Source: a virus. From it: 62,227 nucleotides of DNA. The notes below the pieces were generated by a model. The model was not told the DNA's origin, ran no database searches, and saw only the letters and a program-made list of their open reading frames with translations. Positions within the stretch are counted from its first letter, which is position 1, and every line of letters starts with the position of its first letter. The DNA lies in IMG/VR virus record IMGVR_UViG_3300011115_000168, positions 1 to 62,227 of that record. One strand, 5' to 3'. The position numbers and the translations under genes were made by a program. Shown here piece by piece: positions 12,408-19,364 of this stretch.

Positions 12408-12932
12408 ATGGGATTCGCTACTCATCTTGGCCCGTGGCTGCTCGGCACTGTCCGCAACACCACTGGCACTACCGTCGGCACTATTGAAAACTGCGGTGCA
12501 ACCGTTGTTTCTCAGACCTTCAAGAAGAACTACACCGGTCAGGCTGCTTCCGCAACCACTGACACCATCTGCGTACTCCCCGCAGGCGCTCAGATTCACA
12601 ACATCCATATTGATACCATTGTGGCGTTTACAGGCTCTACCGCAGCCAACGTGACTATTGGTGACGGCACTACCGCCGCTTTGTATTGGGCCTCTACAGA
12701 CGTTACAGCCCAAGGTCGTGCGGCAACTAGCAATGCGGCCACTAAGTTGGGCGCATGGTGCGGCGCGGCCTCTACCGCTTCGCCTAACGGTATCGGTATT
12801 GGTGCAACGGATGTCAAAGTAATTGCCACAATGACCCCAACGGTTGCTGCGGTGACTGCTGGTACGGTTCAGTACACGATTCTCTACACCGTAGCCGACT
12901 CTAACGGTACGCAGTTCCCAGCGTCTGCTTAA
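12408..12932 (+). CDS. Virion structural protein, 174 aa
   Basis: Starts MGFATHLGPWLLGTVRNTTG, then a sequence very rich in Thr, Ala, Gly and Val with alternating hydrophobic residues, typical of a beta-sandwich. ICVLPAGAQIHNIHIDTIVA and GTVQYTILYTVADSNGTQFP recur in structural proteins placed just after capsid genes in aquatic phages. TGTGAGGATTTATC precedes the start. Its own leader, between two terminator-like hairpins (12278-12307 and 12940-12957), suggests it is made in large amount; a decoration protein is plausible. Confidence 0.75.
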   Translation: MGFATHLGPWLLGTVRNTTGTTVGTIENCGATVVSQTFKKNYTGQAASATTDTICVLPAGAQIHNIHIDTIVAFTGSTAANVTIGDGTTAALYWASTDVTAQGRAATSNAATKLGAWCGAASTASPNGIGIGATDVKVIATMTPTVAAVTAGTVQYTILYTVADSNGTQFPASA

Positions 12933-12939
12933 TTAGTCT

Positions 12940-12957
12940 CGGGGGCTTCGGCCCCCG
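12940..12957 (+). terminator. UUCG-capped hairpin after the 12408 gene
   Basis: CGGGGGC-TTCG-GCCCCCG, a very stable seven-base-pair stem, followed only by TCTTAC. Without a U-tract it is more likely to stabilise the upstream mRNA end or attenuate than to terminate fully. Confidence 0.55.
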
Positions 12958-12975
12958 TCTTACAGGAGATTAGTT

Positions 12976-13494
12976 ATGATGCAAACAGATGTATTAGCCG
13001 GACACCTTGATGTTTCGGGTTTTATTGCCCCTGCTGGGCGTTTTCGTGTAAAACAAGTTACTTATCAAGGCAGCGGTGGCGGGGCTGGTGTTGTAGAAAT
13101 ATTTGATACAACCGTTGCGCCAACTACAGCTAGCTACGGTAGATCAGGAACATTGGTTACGGTAACTAAATCCGCGCATGGTTTATCAACAGGTAATAGA
13201 GTGGGTATTGGTTTTAGCGCCGCTTCAGGAGCATCTGGAACAGATGGAAATTACACAATAACTGTAGTTGACTCTAGTACTTTTACATTTGATGACCCAA
13301 ATTCAGGAACTGTAACCCCCGGTACAGCTTGCCGATATGTAAACAGTGGCGCTCGTTGGCTGGTTAGTTTTGGTACTTCTACAAGTGTGACAACTCCTGT
13401 GGCCATTTTAATACCTGGAGAAGGTCTTTTGGCGGCTTTGGGTGTTTATGCAAACATATCAAATACCAGCTATGTAACGGTGTTCTATGGCTGA
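12976..13494 (+). CDS. Virion protein with Ig-like/beta repeat, 172 aa
   Basis: Begins MMQTDVLAGHLDVSGFIAPA behind TACAGGAGATTAGTT. Residues 50-100 (YGRSGTLVTVTKSAHGLSTG then RVGIGFS and NYTITVVDSSTFTFDDPNSG) form a small module seen in many phage appendage proteins, where the HGLSTGDxVxI phrase is common. The flanks are beta-rich. Codon use is more AT-rich than in the capsid gene, which may mean separate acquisition. A head appendage or decoration protein is likely; receptor binding is possible. Confidence 0.72.
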   Translation: MMQTDVLAGHLDVSGFIAPAGRFRVKQVTYQGSGGGAGVVEIFDTTVAPTTASYGRSGTLVTVTKSAHGLSTGNRVGIGFSAASGASGTDGNYTITVVDSSTFTFDDPNSGTVTPGTACRYVNSGARWLVSFGTSTSVTTPVAILIPGEGLLAALGVYANISNTSYVTVFYG

Positions 13495-14230
13495 TAAGAG
13501 CTTCAATCTAGTGGGACGCAAGATCATGCTTGCGATTCCGTGTTATGACGGCAAGGTCAATATCAAGACCGCGTTTGCCATTGCACAGCTTGTCCCTATG
13601 CTAGATAAGATGGGTGTTCAGATTCATCTGGCGCACCTGTCTGGCTGCTCGATCATCTCCAAAGCACGGAACAAGTTGGTCGGGAACTTCATGTCCTCTG
13701 ACTGCACCGACCTACTTTTTGTGGATGCGGATGTGGTCATCAACGTCGAGGCAGTTACCCGCTTGCTGGCGCTGTCTACTGACAAGGATGTAGTGGCTGG
13801 AACCTATCCTCGCCGTGCTACCGATGCCAAGTTCTTCCTTGACTTCTACTTGGACGAAGAGAACAAGCTGGAGTTTGATGAGAACGGTCTGATGCGCGTT
13901 GAGAGTGTAGCAACTGGTTTCATGTTGATCCGTCGCCATGTCCTTGAGCACATGATTTCTACCCACCCTGAGTGGCGGTACGCTGGCGATGGTGACGGTG
14001 AAGATGAGTACGCCGTGTTTGACTTCCTACTTGTGGACGGACAGTACATTGGTGAGGACTACACGTTCTGCCGCCGTGCGCGGGCAGAGGGGTTTAAGAT
14101 TTATCTTGACCCGATGATCAGCTTGCCACACATTGGCACACAGGAATTTACCCGTAACTTTGAGCAAGACGCTTTGCAGCCCCTGATAAAGGAACATGCA
14201 CGCTTGCATTTGAAAGTAGTAAATGGCTAA
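13487..14230 (+). CDS. Glycosyltransferase, GT-A fold (family 2-like)
   Basis: 247 residues. The start IMLAIPCYDGKVNIKTAFAI is the nucleotide-sugar-binding strand and helix; CSIISKARNKLVGNFMSSDC and LLFVDADVVI follow, giving the metal-binding Asp80-x-Asp82. ATGFMLIRRHVLEHM and GEDYTFCRRARAEGFKIYLD supply the acceptor-side and catalytic-base regions typical of these enzymes. No signal or membrane segment, so it works in the cytoplasm on a phage or host acceptor. It overlaps the preceding structural gene by eight bases, and is inside the head cluster, which suggests that it sugar-coats a virion protein. All core motifs look intact. Confidence 0.85.
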   Translation: MADKSFNLVGRKIMLAIPCYDGKVNIKTAFAIAQLVPMLDKMGVQIHLAHLSGCSIISKARNKLVGNFMSSDCTDLLFVDADVVINVEAVTRLLALSTDKDVVAGTYPRRATDAKFFLDFYLDEENKLEFDENGLMRVESVATGFMLIRRHVLEHMISTHPEWRYAGDGDGEDEYAVFDFLLVDGQYIGEDYTFCRRARAEGFKIYLDPMISLPHIGTQEFTRNFEQDALQPLIKEHARLHLKVVNG

Positions 14231-14468
14231 AACAGCAGCATGGACTCGCAAAGAAGGCAAGAATCCCAATGGTGGCCTGAACGCCAAAGGGAGAGCATCC
14301 GCAAAAAAACAGGGGATGAATTTAAAACCTCCCCAGCCGGAAGGCGGCAGCAGGCGCGACTCCTTCTGCGCAAGGATGAGTGGGATGAAGAAAAAACTCA
14401 CCAGCGAGAAGACCGCGAACGACCCAAATTCCCGTATCAATAAATCGCTGAAAGCATGGAATTGCTAA
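14223..14468 (+). CDS. Small basic DUF6321-like protein, 81 aa
   Basis: Begins MAKTAAWTRKEGKNPNGGLN, followed by KGRASAKKQGMNLKPPQPEG and SFCARMSGMKKKLTSEKTAN with the end SRINKSLKAWNC. This trp-rich start and the 'RxSFCARMxGMKxKLTSxKTANDPxSRIN' core are what I remember as the DUF6321 family, common in aquatic phages and of unknown function. Very basic, probably nucleic-acid-associated or packaged. Overlaps the glycosyltransferase stop by eight bases. Confidence 0.85.
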   Translation: MAKTAAWTRKEGKNPNGGLNAKGRASAKKQGMNLKPPQPEGGSRRDSFCARMSGMKKKLTSEKTANDPNSRINKSLKAWNC

Positions 14469-14711
14469 ATGGAGTCGCTCAATACAGTATGGTCTGCGGG
14501 CCTAACAATGGCTACGACGGTGATCGGGTTTCTGCTCAAGGAGAAATTTGCAGAACTGAACCGGATAAGCATTTTGCTCAATAAGACACGAGAGGAAATC
14601 GCCCGTGATTACGTTACTCAAACAGAAATTCAGCGCATTACTGACCACATTGACCGGCAGTTTAACAAGCTTGAAGCAAAAATTGACCAGCTTATTCAAG
14701 CGGGGAAGTGA
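14469..14711 (+). CDS. Small membrane-anchored coiled-coil protein, 80 aa
   Basis: An N-terminal hydrophobic segment (VWSAGLTMATTVIGFLLKEK, about residues 7-25) is followed by a helix of about 50 residues with regular hydrophobic spacing (ITDHIDRQFNKLEAKIDQLI), so a membrane anchor plus coiled coil. Starts right after the previous stop. Phages often have such proteins as holin-like, spanin-like or ejection accessory factors; the location among virion genes makes lysis less likely since a lysis cassette exists at 26386-27420. Confidence 0.72.
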   Translation: MESLNTVWSAGLTMATTVIGFLLKEKFAELNRISILLNKTREEIARDYVTQTEIQRITDHIDRQFNKLEAKIDQLIQAGK

Positions 14712-15100
14712 TGCCAAGCAGTAGTGCAAAGCAGCATAGATTCATGGAGGCGGTGGCTCACAACCCATCGTTCGCCAAGAAAGCAGGGGTTCCACAGTCC
14801 GTGGGCCAAGATTTTAGCAAAGCCGATAAAGGCAAAACATTTAAACGAGGTGGTGATATGGCTACAAAGATGGACCCCAAGATGATGGCTATGATGATGA
14901 AGAAAAAATCACCTGCAGCCCCCCGCTCCGCAATGGCTCCCGCCGCCCCTGCTGGTGGTATGGGCATGATGAAAAAGGGTGGCATGGCTAAGATGGCTGG
15001 CGGCGGTTTGGCTGCTGGTCACAAGAGCGCTGATGGCATTGCCTCTAAGGGTAAGACCAAGGGTAAAGAAATCGCAATGAAGCGCGGCGGTAAGTGCTAA
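14711..15100 (+). CDS. Basic virion-cluster protein with ADGIA motif, 129 aa
   Basis: The ATG at 14711 follows GGGGAAGTG; a GTG at 14708 is an alternative. The N-terminal half (SSSAKQHRFMEAVAHNPSFA then KAGVPQSVGQDFSKADKGK) is a compact helical unit widespread in phages. The rest is low-complexity Met, Lys, Gly and Ala, ending SADGIASKGKTKG and KRGGKC. The ADGIA-x-x-GKT-x-G phrase recurs in the next two genes. Function unknown; the basic make-up suggests DNA contact inside the capsid. Confidence 0.8.
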   Translation: MPSSSAKQHRFMEAVAHNPSFAKKAGVPQSVGQDFSKADKGKTFKRGGDMATKMDPKMMAMMMKKKSPAAPRSAMAPAAPAGGMGMMKKGGMAKMAGGGLAAGHKSADGIASKGKTKGKEIAMKRGGKC

Positions 15101-15110
15101 GGAGCTAATC

Positions 15111-15335
15111 ATGGCTACTAAACCCTCCAACTACGACGACGTGATGGATGCCAAGATGCAGGCTAAAAACAATGCTGCATACGACGCTGCTGACAGCACT
15201 CCTGCAAACCCCAAATCCACTGCGGGTGCGGGGCAAGGCATGCGGGGTGTCAAGAAGATGGCTAAGGGTGGTTCCGCTTCTAGCCGTGCGGACGGCATTG
15301 CTCAACGTGGTAAGACTCGCGGCATGATTTGCTAA
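15111..15335 (+). CDS. Basic mini-protein with ADGIAQRGKTRG motif, 74 aa
   Basis: A polar start (NYDDVMDAKMQAKNNAAYDA) leads to MRGVKKMAKGGSASSRADGI and the end AQRGKTRGMIC. The C-terminal 25 residues match the next protein almost exactly, so the two share a tail module. TAAGGAGCTAATC precedes the start. Function unknown. Confidence 0.82.
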   Translation: MATKPSNYDDVMDAKMQAKNNAAYDAADSTPANPKSTAGAGQGMRGVKKMAKGGSASSRADGIAQRGKTRGMIC

Positions 15336-15345
15336 GGAGAACAAA

Positions 15346-15660
15346 ATGGGTAATTTTCTTGAAAATACAGTCAGCGGTATTGGCGATGCTGTAGGCCGTG
15401 TCGGTGAAGGGCTGGGTAATGCCTTTAAGGGCTTGACCGGCGGTTCTGGCATGTCTAATAAATCTGAAGGCGAGATGGGTGAGCTACGCAAAAAAATCAT
15501 AGAGATGGACGAAGCGCAAAAAGGCAAGCAAGGCGTACCTATGAAAAAGGGCGGTTCAGTTTCTAGCGCCTCCAGCCGTGCGGATGGTATTGCTCAGCGT
15601 GGTAAGACTCGCGGCACGATGATCATGTGCGGCGGTGGAATGGCTAGGGGCAAAAAGTGA
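15346..15660 (+). CDS. Mini-protein with ADGIAQRGKTRG motif, 104 aa
   Basis: Begins MGNFLENTVSGIGDAVGRVG, an amphipathic Gly-spaced helix that could insert in membranes, then a charged helix (GEMGELRKKIIEMDEAQKGK), then MKKGGSVSSASSRADGIAQR and GKTRGTMIMCGGGMARGKK. Third copy of the ADGIA tail module in a row. The helix plus basic tail resembles small internal virion proteins, but this is inference. TAAGGAGAACAAA precedes the start. Confidence 0.82.
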   Translation: MGNFLENTVSGIGDAVGRVGEGLGNAFKGLTGGSGMSNKSEGEMGELRKKIIEMDEAQKGKQGVPMKKGGSVSSASSRADGIAQRGKTRGTMIMCGGGMARGKK

Positions 15661-15935
15661 GACCCTCGCGCGGTATGGGTGACATTGCTCCTTCGAAGAT
15701 GCCGAAGGCAAAGACAATTGTCCGTAAAGACAATCCAAACGATGTCACCATGTACGCTGAGGGTGGCGAGGTCAATGCTGCGGGAAACTACACCAAGCCG
15801 AGCTTGCGTAAACGTATCGTGTCCCAAGTGAAGGCTGCGGCTACGCAAGGTACAGGCGCTGGACAGTGGTCAGCCCGTAAAGCGCAGCTTGTAGCTAAGA
15901 AGTACAAGGCTGCTGGTGGAGGATATCGTGATTGA
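15657..15935 (+). CDS. DUF5872-like basic protein, 92 aa
   Basis: GTG start overlapping the previous stop (GTGA), with AGGGGCAAAAA before it; an internal ATG at 15675 is an alternative. The C-terminal half (YTKPSLRKRIVSQVKAAATQ, then GAGQWSARKAQLVAKKYKAA and GGGYRD) carries the GQWSARKxQLxxKxYKxxGGGY signature that I remember as DUF5872, found in phages and large eukaryotic viruses, function unknown. The N-terminal half includes YAEGGEVNAAG, one of the Gly-Gly motifs shared by proteins of this region. Confidence 0.85.
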   Translation: MRPSRGMGDIAPSKMPKAKTIVRKDNPNDVTMYAEGGEVNAAGNYTKPSLRKRIVSQVKAAATQGTGAGQWSARKAQLVAKKYKAAGGGYRD

Positions 15936-16044
15936 ACACACTAAAGACTGTCTGCTTGAAGAAGCCGGTCAATGCACTTGCGATGCAATGACTGACAAAG
16001 AAATTGATGCTGAACTACTTGAAAAAGAGGACGCAAAAGAGTGA
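15928..16044 (+). CDS. Tiny acidic Cys-containing protein, 38 aa
   Basis: GTG start at 15928 with GGTGGAGGATATC before it; ends at 16044, overlapping both neighbours (8 bases before, 4 after). Sequence begins MIEHTKDCLLEEAGQCTCDA and ends ELLEKEDAKE: three Cys and one His in 18 residues followed by an acidic helix, possibly a small metal-binding unit. The tight overlaps and good ribosome-binding site argue that it is translated. Confidence 0.6.
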   Translation: MIEHTKDCLLEEAGQCTCDAMTDKEIDAELLEKEDAKE

Positions 16045-16274
16045 AAGCGCCGCAGCAGTCCCTGAAGAATTGGGGCGACCAGAAATGGCGTACCAAGTCG
16101 GGGAAGCCGTCGTCAAAAACAGGTGAGCGTTACCTCCCTGAAGCTGCTATAAAGTCCTTGTCCCCAGCCGAGTACGCTGCAACCACCAAAGCAAAACGCG
16201 CTGGTAAAGCAGCAGGTAAACAATTCGTAGCGCAGCCCAAGAGCATTGCAAAGAAAACAGCAGGTTTTAGATAA
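16041..16274 (+). CDS. Conserved basic phage protein, 77 aa
   Basis: GTG start (GTGA overlap). Sequence begins MKAPQQSLKNWGDQKWRTKS, then SSKTGERYLPEAAIKSLSPA and EYAATTKAKRAGKAAGKQFV. The W-x(6)-W-R-T-K-S-G-K ... G-x-R-Y-L-P-E-x-A ... S-x-x-E-Y-A-A-T-T-x-A-K-R signature is widespread in aquatic phages and some large eukaryotic viruses, and often sits beside the DUF5872-like gene as here. No function is known to me. Highly basic and probably nucleic-acid-binding. Confidence 0.85.
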   Translation: MKAPQQSLKNWGDQKWRTKSGKPSSKTGERYLPEAAIKSLSPAEYAATTKAKRAGKAAGKQFVAQPKSIAKKTAGFR

Positions 16275-17197
16275 TGGCCTATACCACTGGCACTACCAGC
16301 TTCAACTTAGACCTCAACGATCTGATTGAGGAGGCTTATGAGCGGGCCGGTGTAGAGGTGCGTACGGGCTATGAGTTTCGTACGGCACGTAGGTCTTTGA
16401 ACCTGATGACGATTGAGTGGGCTAACCGGGGCATCAACCTGTGGACCATCCAAGAGGGCGCTATTGCCATGGTTACGGGTCAGGCTATCTACCCCTTACC
16501 AGCAGACACAATCGACCTGCTAGACCACGTTATCCGCCAGAACAATGGCACTGCGAGTACGCAGTCGGATATCAACATAACCCGCATCTCTGAGTCCACC
16601 TACTCCACCATCCCGAACAAGCTAACTAATGGACGGCCCATTCAGGTGTGGGTGAACCGCCAAACGGCGCAGACTAACTCTACGTCTGTGACCCTTAGCT
16701 CTACCATCACCAGTACGGATACAACCATAGCCCTCAGTGATACGTCTGGGCTTACTACTACTGGTTTTATCAAGATTGACTCGGAAACCATCGGGTACAC
16801 CAACGTCAGTGGCAATAGCCTGATCAACTGTCTGCGTGGACAGAATGGGACTACGGCAGCGGCACACACGGCTGCAGCGGCTATCTACGTCCAGAACTTG
16901 CCTTGTATCAACGTCTGGCCTACCCCTGATGCGGGTGGTAACTACACCTTTGTCTACTGGCGGTTACGTCGGTTGCAAGATGCTGGGAATGGCGTGAACG
17001 TCGAAGATATCCCTTTCCGGTTGATTCCCTGCATGGTTGCAGGCTTGGCGTTCTACATCGCGGCTAAGCGGCCTGATGCTGACCCGACACGGGTTGGGTT
17101 CCTAAAGGATGAGTATGAGCAGCAGTGGCTGCTGGCTTCCCAAGAAGACCGGGAAAAAGCCTCGGACCGGTTTGTCCCAAGAATGCTTTTCTATTGA
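16274..17197 (+). CDS. Head-tail connector / tail accessory protein (putative)
   Basis: 307 residues, start codon sharing one base with the previous stop. The start NLDLNDLIEEAYERAGVEVR, then GYEFRTARRSLNLMTIEWAN and GINLWTIQEG is the helical bundle of P22 gp4-like or T7 gp11-like connector proteins that bind below the portal. A beta-rich insert (residues 130-205; TSVTLSSTITSTDTTIALSD, then IKIDSETIGYTNVSGNSLIN) separates it from a helical C-terminus (FRLIPCMVAGLAFYIAAKRP and LKDEYEQQWLLASQEDREKA). The C-terminal helices complete the connector fold. The inserted domain may be an outward-facing decoration. Confidence 0.7.
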   Translation: MAYTTGTTSFNLDLNDLIEEAYERAGVEVRTGYEFRTARRSLNLMTIEWANRGINLWTIQEGAIAMVTGQAIYPLPADTIDLLDHVIRQNNGTASTQSDINITRISESTYSTIPNKLTNGRPIQVWVNRQTAQTNSTSVTLSSTITSTDTTIALSDTSGLTTTGFIKIDSETIGYTNVSGNSLINCLRGQNGTTAAAHTAAAAIYVQNLPCINVWPTPDAGGNYTFVYWRLRRLQDAGNGVNVEDIPFRLIPCMVAGLAFYIAAKRPDADPTRVGFLKDEYEQQWLLASQEDREKASDRFVPRMLFY

Positions 17198-17205
17198 GGT
17201 GAAGC

Positions 17206-17595
17206 GTGGCTACTAAATACGCTTCTGGCAAGTTTGCGATTGCAGAATGTGACCGATGCGGGCAACGATACAAACTTAGTGAGCTCAAGAAAGAGGTCAT
17301 TAAGACAAAGCTTTTTCAGATCAAAGTCTGCCCCACCTGTTGGGACCCAGACCAACCTCAGCTATCATTAGGTTTGTACCCAGTAAATGACCCGCAAGCG
17401 GTGCGTGAACCCCGTCCTGATGTGTCTTATGTAACCTCAGGAACAGACGTAAACGGCTACCTTGCAGGGGGGTCTAGGGACATTCAGTGGGGTTGGGCTC
17501 CAGTTGGCGGGGCTAGTTATTTTGATATAGGTTTAACACCCAACTACTTGGTCGGAACCACAAGTGTTGGCACGGTAACAGTAACGGTTTCATAG
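17206..17595 (+). CDS. Zinc-ribbon structural protein, 129 aa
   Basis: GTG start with TTGAGGTGAAGC before it. Residues 15-19 (CDRCG) and 42-45 (CPTC) form a four-cysteine zinc ribbon; the segment between is basic (KLSELKKEVIKTKLFQIKVC). The rest is beta-rich: LGLYPVNDPQAVREPRPDVS, then WGWAPVGGASYFDIGLTPNY and a Val/Thr-rich end. Similar zinc-ribbon proteins sit after the connector gene in many related phages. Probably a tail or neck component. Confidence 0.75.
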   Translation: MATKYASGKFAIAECDRCGQRYKLSELKKEVIKTKLFQIKVCPTCWDPDQPQLSLGLYPVNDPQAVREPRPDVSYVTSGTDVNGYLAGGSRDIQWGWAPVGGASYFDIGLTPNYLVGTTSVGTVTVTVS

Positions 17596-17601
17596 GAGTC
17601 C

Positions 17602-17814
17602 ATGATGGCTAAAAGTGACAGCAAAGAAGACATGAAAAGTGACACGGCGCAGGACAAGGCCATGATCAAGAAGGCGTTCAAGCAGCATGATGCTCAAGAG
17701 CATAAAGGCAGCAAGGGCACTACGCTGAAGCTGAAGAAGGGTGGGCCCACTACGGATGACCGTATGCGCCTTGGTCGTAACATGTCCCGCGCTAAAAACC
17801 AAGGGAGCAAGTAA
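17602..17814 (+). CDS. Basic mini-protein with KKGG motif, 70 aa
   Basis: Tandem ATG start behind AGGAGTCC. MAKSDSKEDMKSDTAQDKAM, then KKAFKQHDAQEHKGSKGTTL and KLKKGGPTTDDRMRLGRNMS. The 'DxxMIKKAFKQHDxQEHKGxKGTxLKLKKGG' pattern is conserved among aquatic phages to my knowledge; role unknown. It carries the Lys-Gly-Gly motif shared by the other small proteins of the region. Confidence 0.8.
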   Translation: MMAKSDSKEDMKSDTAQDKAMIKKAFKQHDAQEHKGSKGTTLKLKKGGPTTDDRMRLGRNMSRAKNQGSK

Positions 17815-18065
17815 TGGCATACACCATGAAACAAGGTGGCAAAGAGGTTGGCCCCGCCAGCGTCTATGCACCTCCACACACAATGGATGGTAAGCCCATG
17901 AAGGGTTCTTCAGGCCCCAACCAAAGCAAATTGGATACGCTTGATATTGCTATTGGCCCGTATAGCAAGTCCGCTGGTAGCGAACAACCTAAGACAACTG
18001 GTATCAAAATCCGTGGTACTGGCTGCGCTACCAAAGGCACGATGGCACGAGGACCAATGGGATGA
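17814..18065 (+). CDS. Basic mini-protein with RGTGCATKG motif, 83 aa
   Basis: Start shares one base with the previous stop (TAATG). Ends in TTGIKIRGTGCATKGTMARG plus PMG; the I-R-G-T-G-x-A-T-K-G-x-x-A-R-G-P-M tail is one of the commonest short motifs of aquatic phage genomes and has no function known to me. The start has MKQGGKEVGPASVYAPPHTM. Likely extended, without a compact fold, and perhaps packaged. Confidence 0.82.
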   Translation: MAYTMKQGGKEVGPASVYAPPHTMDGKPMKGSSGPNQSKLDTLDIAIGPYSKSAGSEQPKTTGIKIRGTGCATKGTMARGPMG

Positions 18066-18757
18066 ACTATTCTGAGCTTTCGGCGGCAATACAGACCTAC
18101 ACGGAAAATAATTTTCCGGCGATTACCCTTGCGGATTCGTCTACGGTCTCGTCTACGGCTCAGATTAACCGCTTCATACAGCAGGCAGAGCAACGCATTT
18201 ACAACTCGGTGCAGTTCCCCTCGTTACGTAAGAATGTGACCGGAACCGTTGCAGCAAACGCCAAGTACTTATCTGCCCCTGATGATTTTCTTGCCCCGTA
18301 TTCAATGGCAGTTTATTCAGGCACTGGGCCATACACGTACCTGTTGAACAAGGATGTGAACTTCATTCGTGAAGCCTATCCAACTCCTACTGATACTGGC
18401 ACACCTAAGTACTACGCACTGTTTGGCCCAACGGTTGCAAACTCCGTGATTACTACAGAACTGTCGTTCATCATTGGTCCTACGCCCGATGCAACGTACT
18501 CAACTGAGCTTCACTATTACTACTACCCTGAGTCCATTACCACAGCATCGACAACATGGTTGGGCGACAACTTTGATACAGCATTGTTGTACGGTTCGCT
18601 AGTAGAGGCATACACCTTTATGAAGGGCGAAGCAGACTTGGTTGCTCTATACGACGGCAAGTACAAGGAAGCCCTTGCACTGGCTAAACGTCTGGGTGAT
18701 GGCATGGAGCGGCAGGATGCGTACCGCAGTGGTCAATTTAGGCAGGCGGTGACATGA
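18062..18757 (+). CDS. Head-tail adaptor (SU10 adaptor-like), 231 aa
   Basis: Begins MNYSELSAAIQTYTENNFPA, continues TAQINRFIQQAEQRIYNSVQ, a helical start typical of adaptor proteins of SU10-like and other podoviruses. The middle is beta-rich (YLSAPDDFLAPYSMAVYSGT then YYALFGPTVANSVITTELSF) and the C-terminus helical (TALLYGSLVEAYTFMKGEAD, then YKEALALAKRLGDGMERQDA). This split fold, helical bundle plus beta insertion, matches T7 gp11/P22 gp4-type adaptors. With the protein at 16274-17197 there are two connector-type genes, so one may be a second neck ring. Confidence 0.75.
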   Translation: MNYSELSAAIQTYTENNFPAITLADSSTVSSTAQINRFIQQAEQRIYNSVQFPSLRKNVTGTVAANAKYLSAPDDFLAPYSMAVYSGTGPYTYLLNKDVNFIREAYPTPTDTGTPKYYALFGPTVANSVITTELSFIIGPTPDATYSTELHYYYYPESITTASTTWLGDNFDTALLYGSLVEAYTFMKGEADLVALYDGKYKEALALAKRLGDGMERQDAYRSGQFRQAVT

Positions 18758-19170
18758 GCATCGTCCAAACGCAGACCACCAGCTTCAAGAAGGAGTTGTA
18801 TCAGGCCGTTCATAACCTGTCCACGGACACCCTCAAGATTGCGCTCTACACGGGTAATGCCAACTTGAACGCAGACACTACAGTCTATTCAACTACCGAC
18901 GAGGTTGTAGCGTCTGGCTATACAGCAGGTGGCAATACGTTGACTGGAGTGGCTATCAGTTCTGCTGACTACACAGCGTATGTGAACTGGGCAAACACAT
19001 CTTGGACGGCGGCTTTGACGGCCCGGTGCGCTTTGATTTACAACGTGACCCAAGGCAATAAATCCATTGCAGTGATTGACTTTGGGGCGGACAAAACCTC
19101 GACCACGACCTTTACAATCACCATGCCTGCCAACACGTCCACCACCGCACTTATCAGGAGTTCAAATTGA
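18754..19170 (+). CDS. Tail appendage protein, paralogue A, 138 aa
   Basis: Starts MSIVQTQTTSFKKELYQAVH; then TLKIALYTGNANLNADTTVY, EVVASGYTAGGNTLTG, ALIYNVTQGNKSIAVIDFGA and TFTITMPANTSTTALIR. The same order of motifs is in the protein at 19365-19841, so the two are paralogues. Such beta-rich proteins with a 'SFKxELxxAxHN' start are frequent among phage appendage genes. ATGA overlap with the previous gene. Probably a virion surface component. Confidence 0.78.
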   Translation: MSIVQTQTTSFKKELYQAVHNLSTDTLKIALYTGNANLNADTTVYSTTDEVVASGYTAGGNTLTGVAISSADYTAYVNWANTSWTAALTARCALIYNVTQGNKSIAVIDFGADKTSTTTFTITMPANTSTTALIRSSN

Positions 19171-19355
19171 TTGTCACTACGACCAAAGGTGAGATGGATG
19201 ATTCCTTGCTGGAACACCGTTCGGGTGAGGTGGACAATGAAAACGAGTTGACTACGTGGACAGAGTATTGGCTGAATGACGAATTGGTTCATCGGTCAGT
19301 GCATGTTACGTTGAAAAAGATGCCTCCACTGGGTGGCGAAACCGGTACTTTTTAA
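19167..19355 (+). CDS. Hypothetical 62-aa protein, TTG start
   Basis: TTG start overlapping the previous stop (TTGA), with CAGGAGTTCAAA as a clear ribosome-binding site. Sequence: MIVTTTKGEMDDSLLEHRSG, EVDNENELTTWTEYWLNDEL, then a beta strand HRSVHVTLKKMPPLGGETGT. It sits between the two paralogous appendage genes and reads like a small beta-rich protein, perhaps a linker or chaperone of them. No family recognised. Confidence 0.65.
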   Translation: MIVTTTKGEMDDSLLEHRSGEVDNENELTTWTEYWLNDELVHRSVHVTLKKMPPLGGETGTF

Positions 19356-19364
19356 GGATTCATC

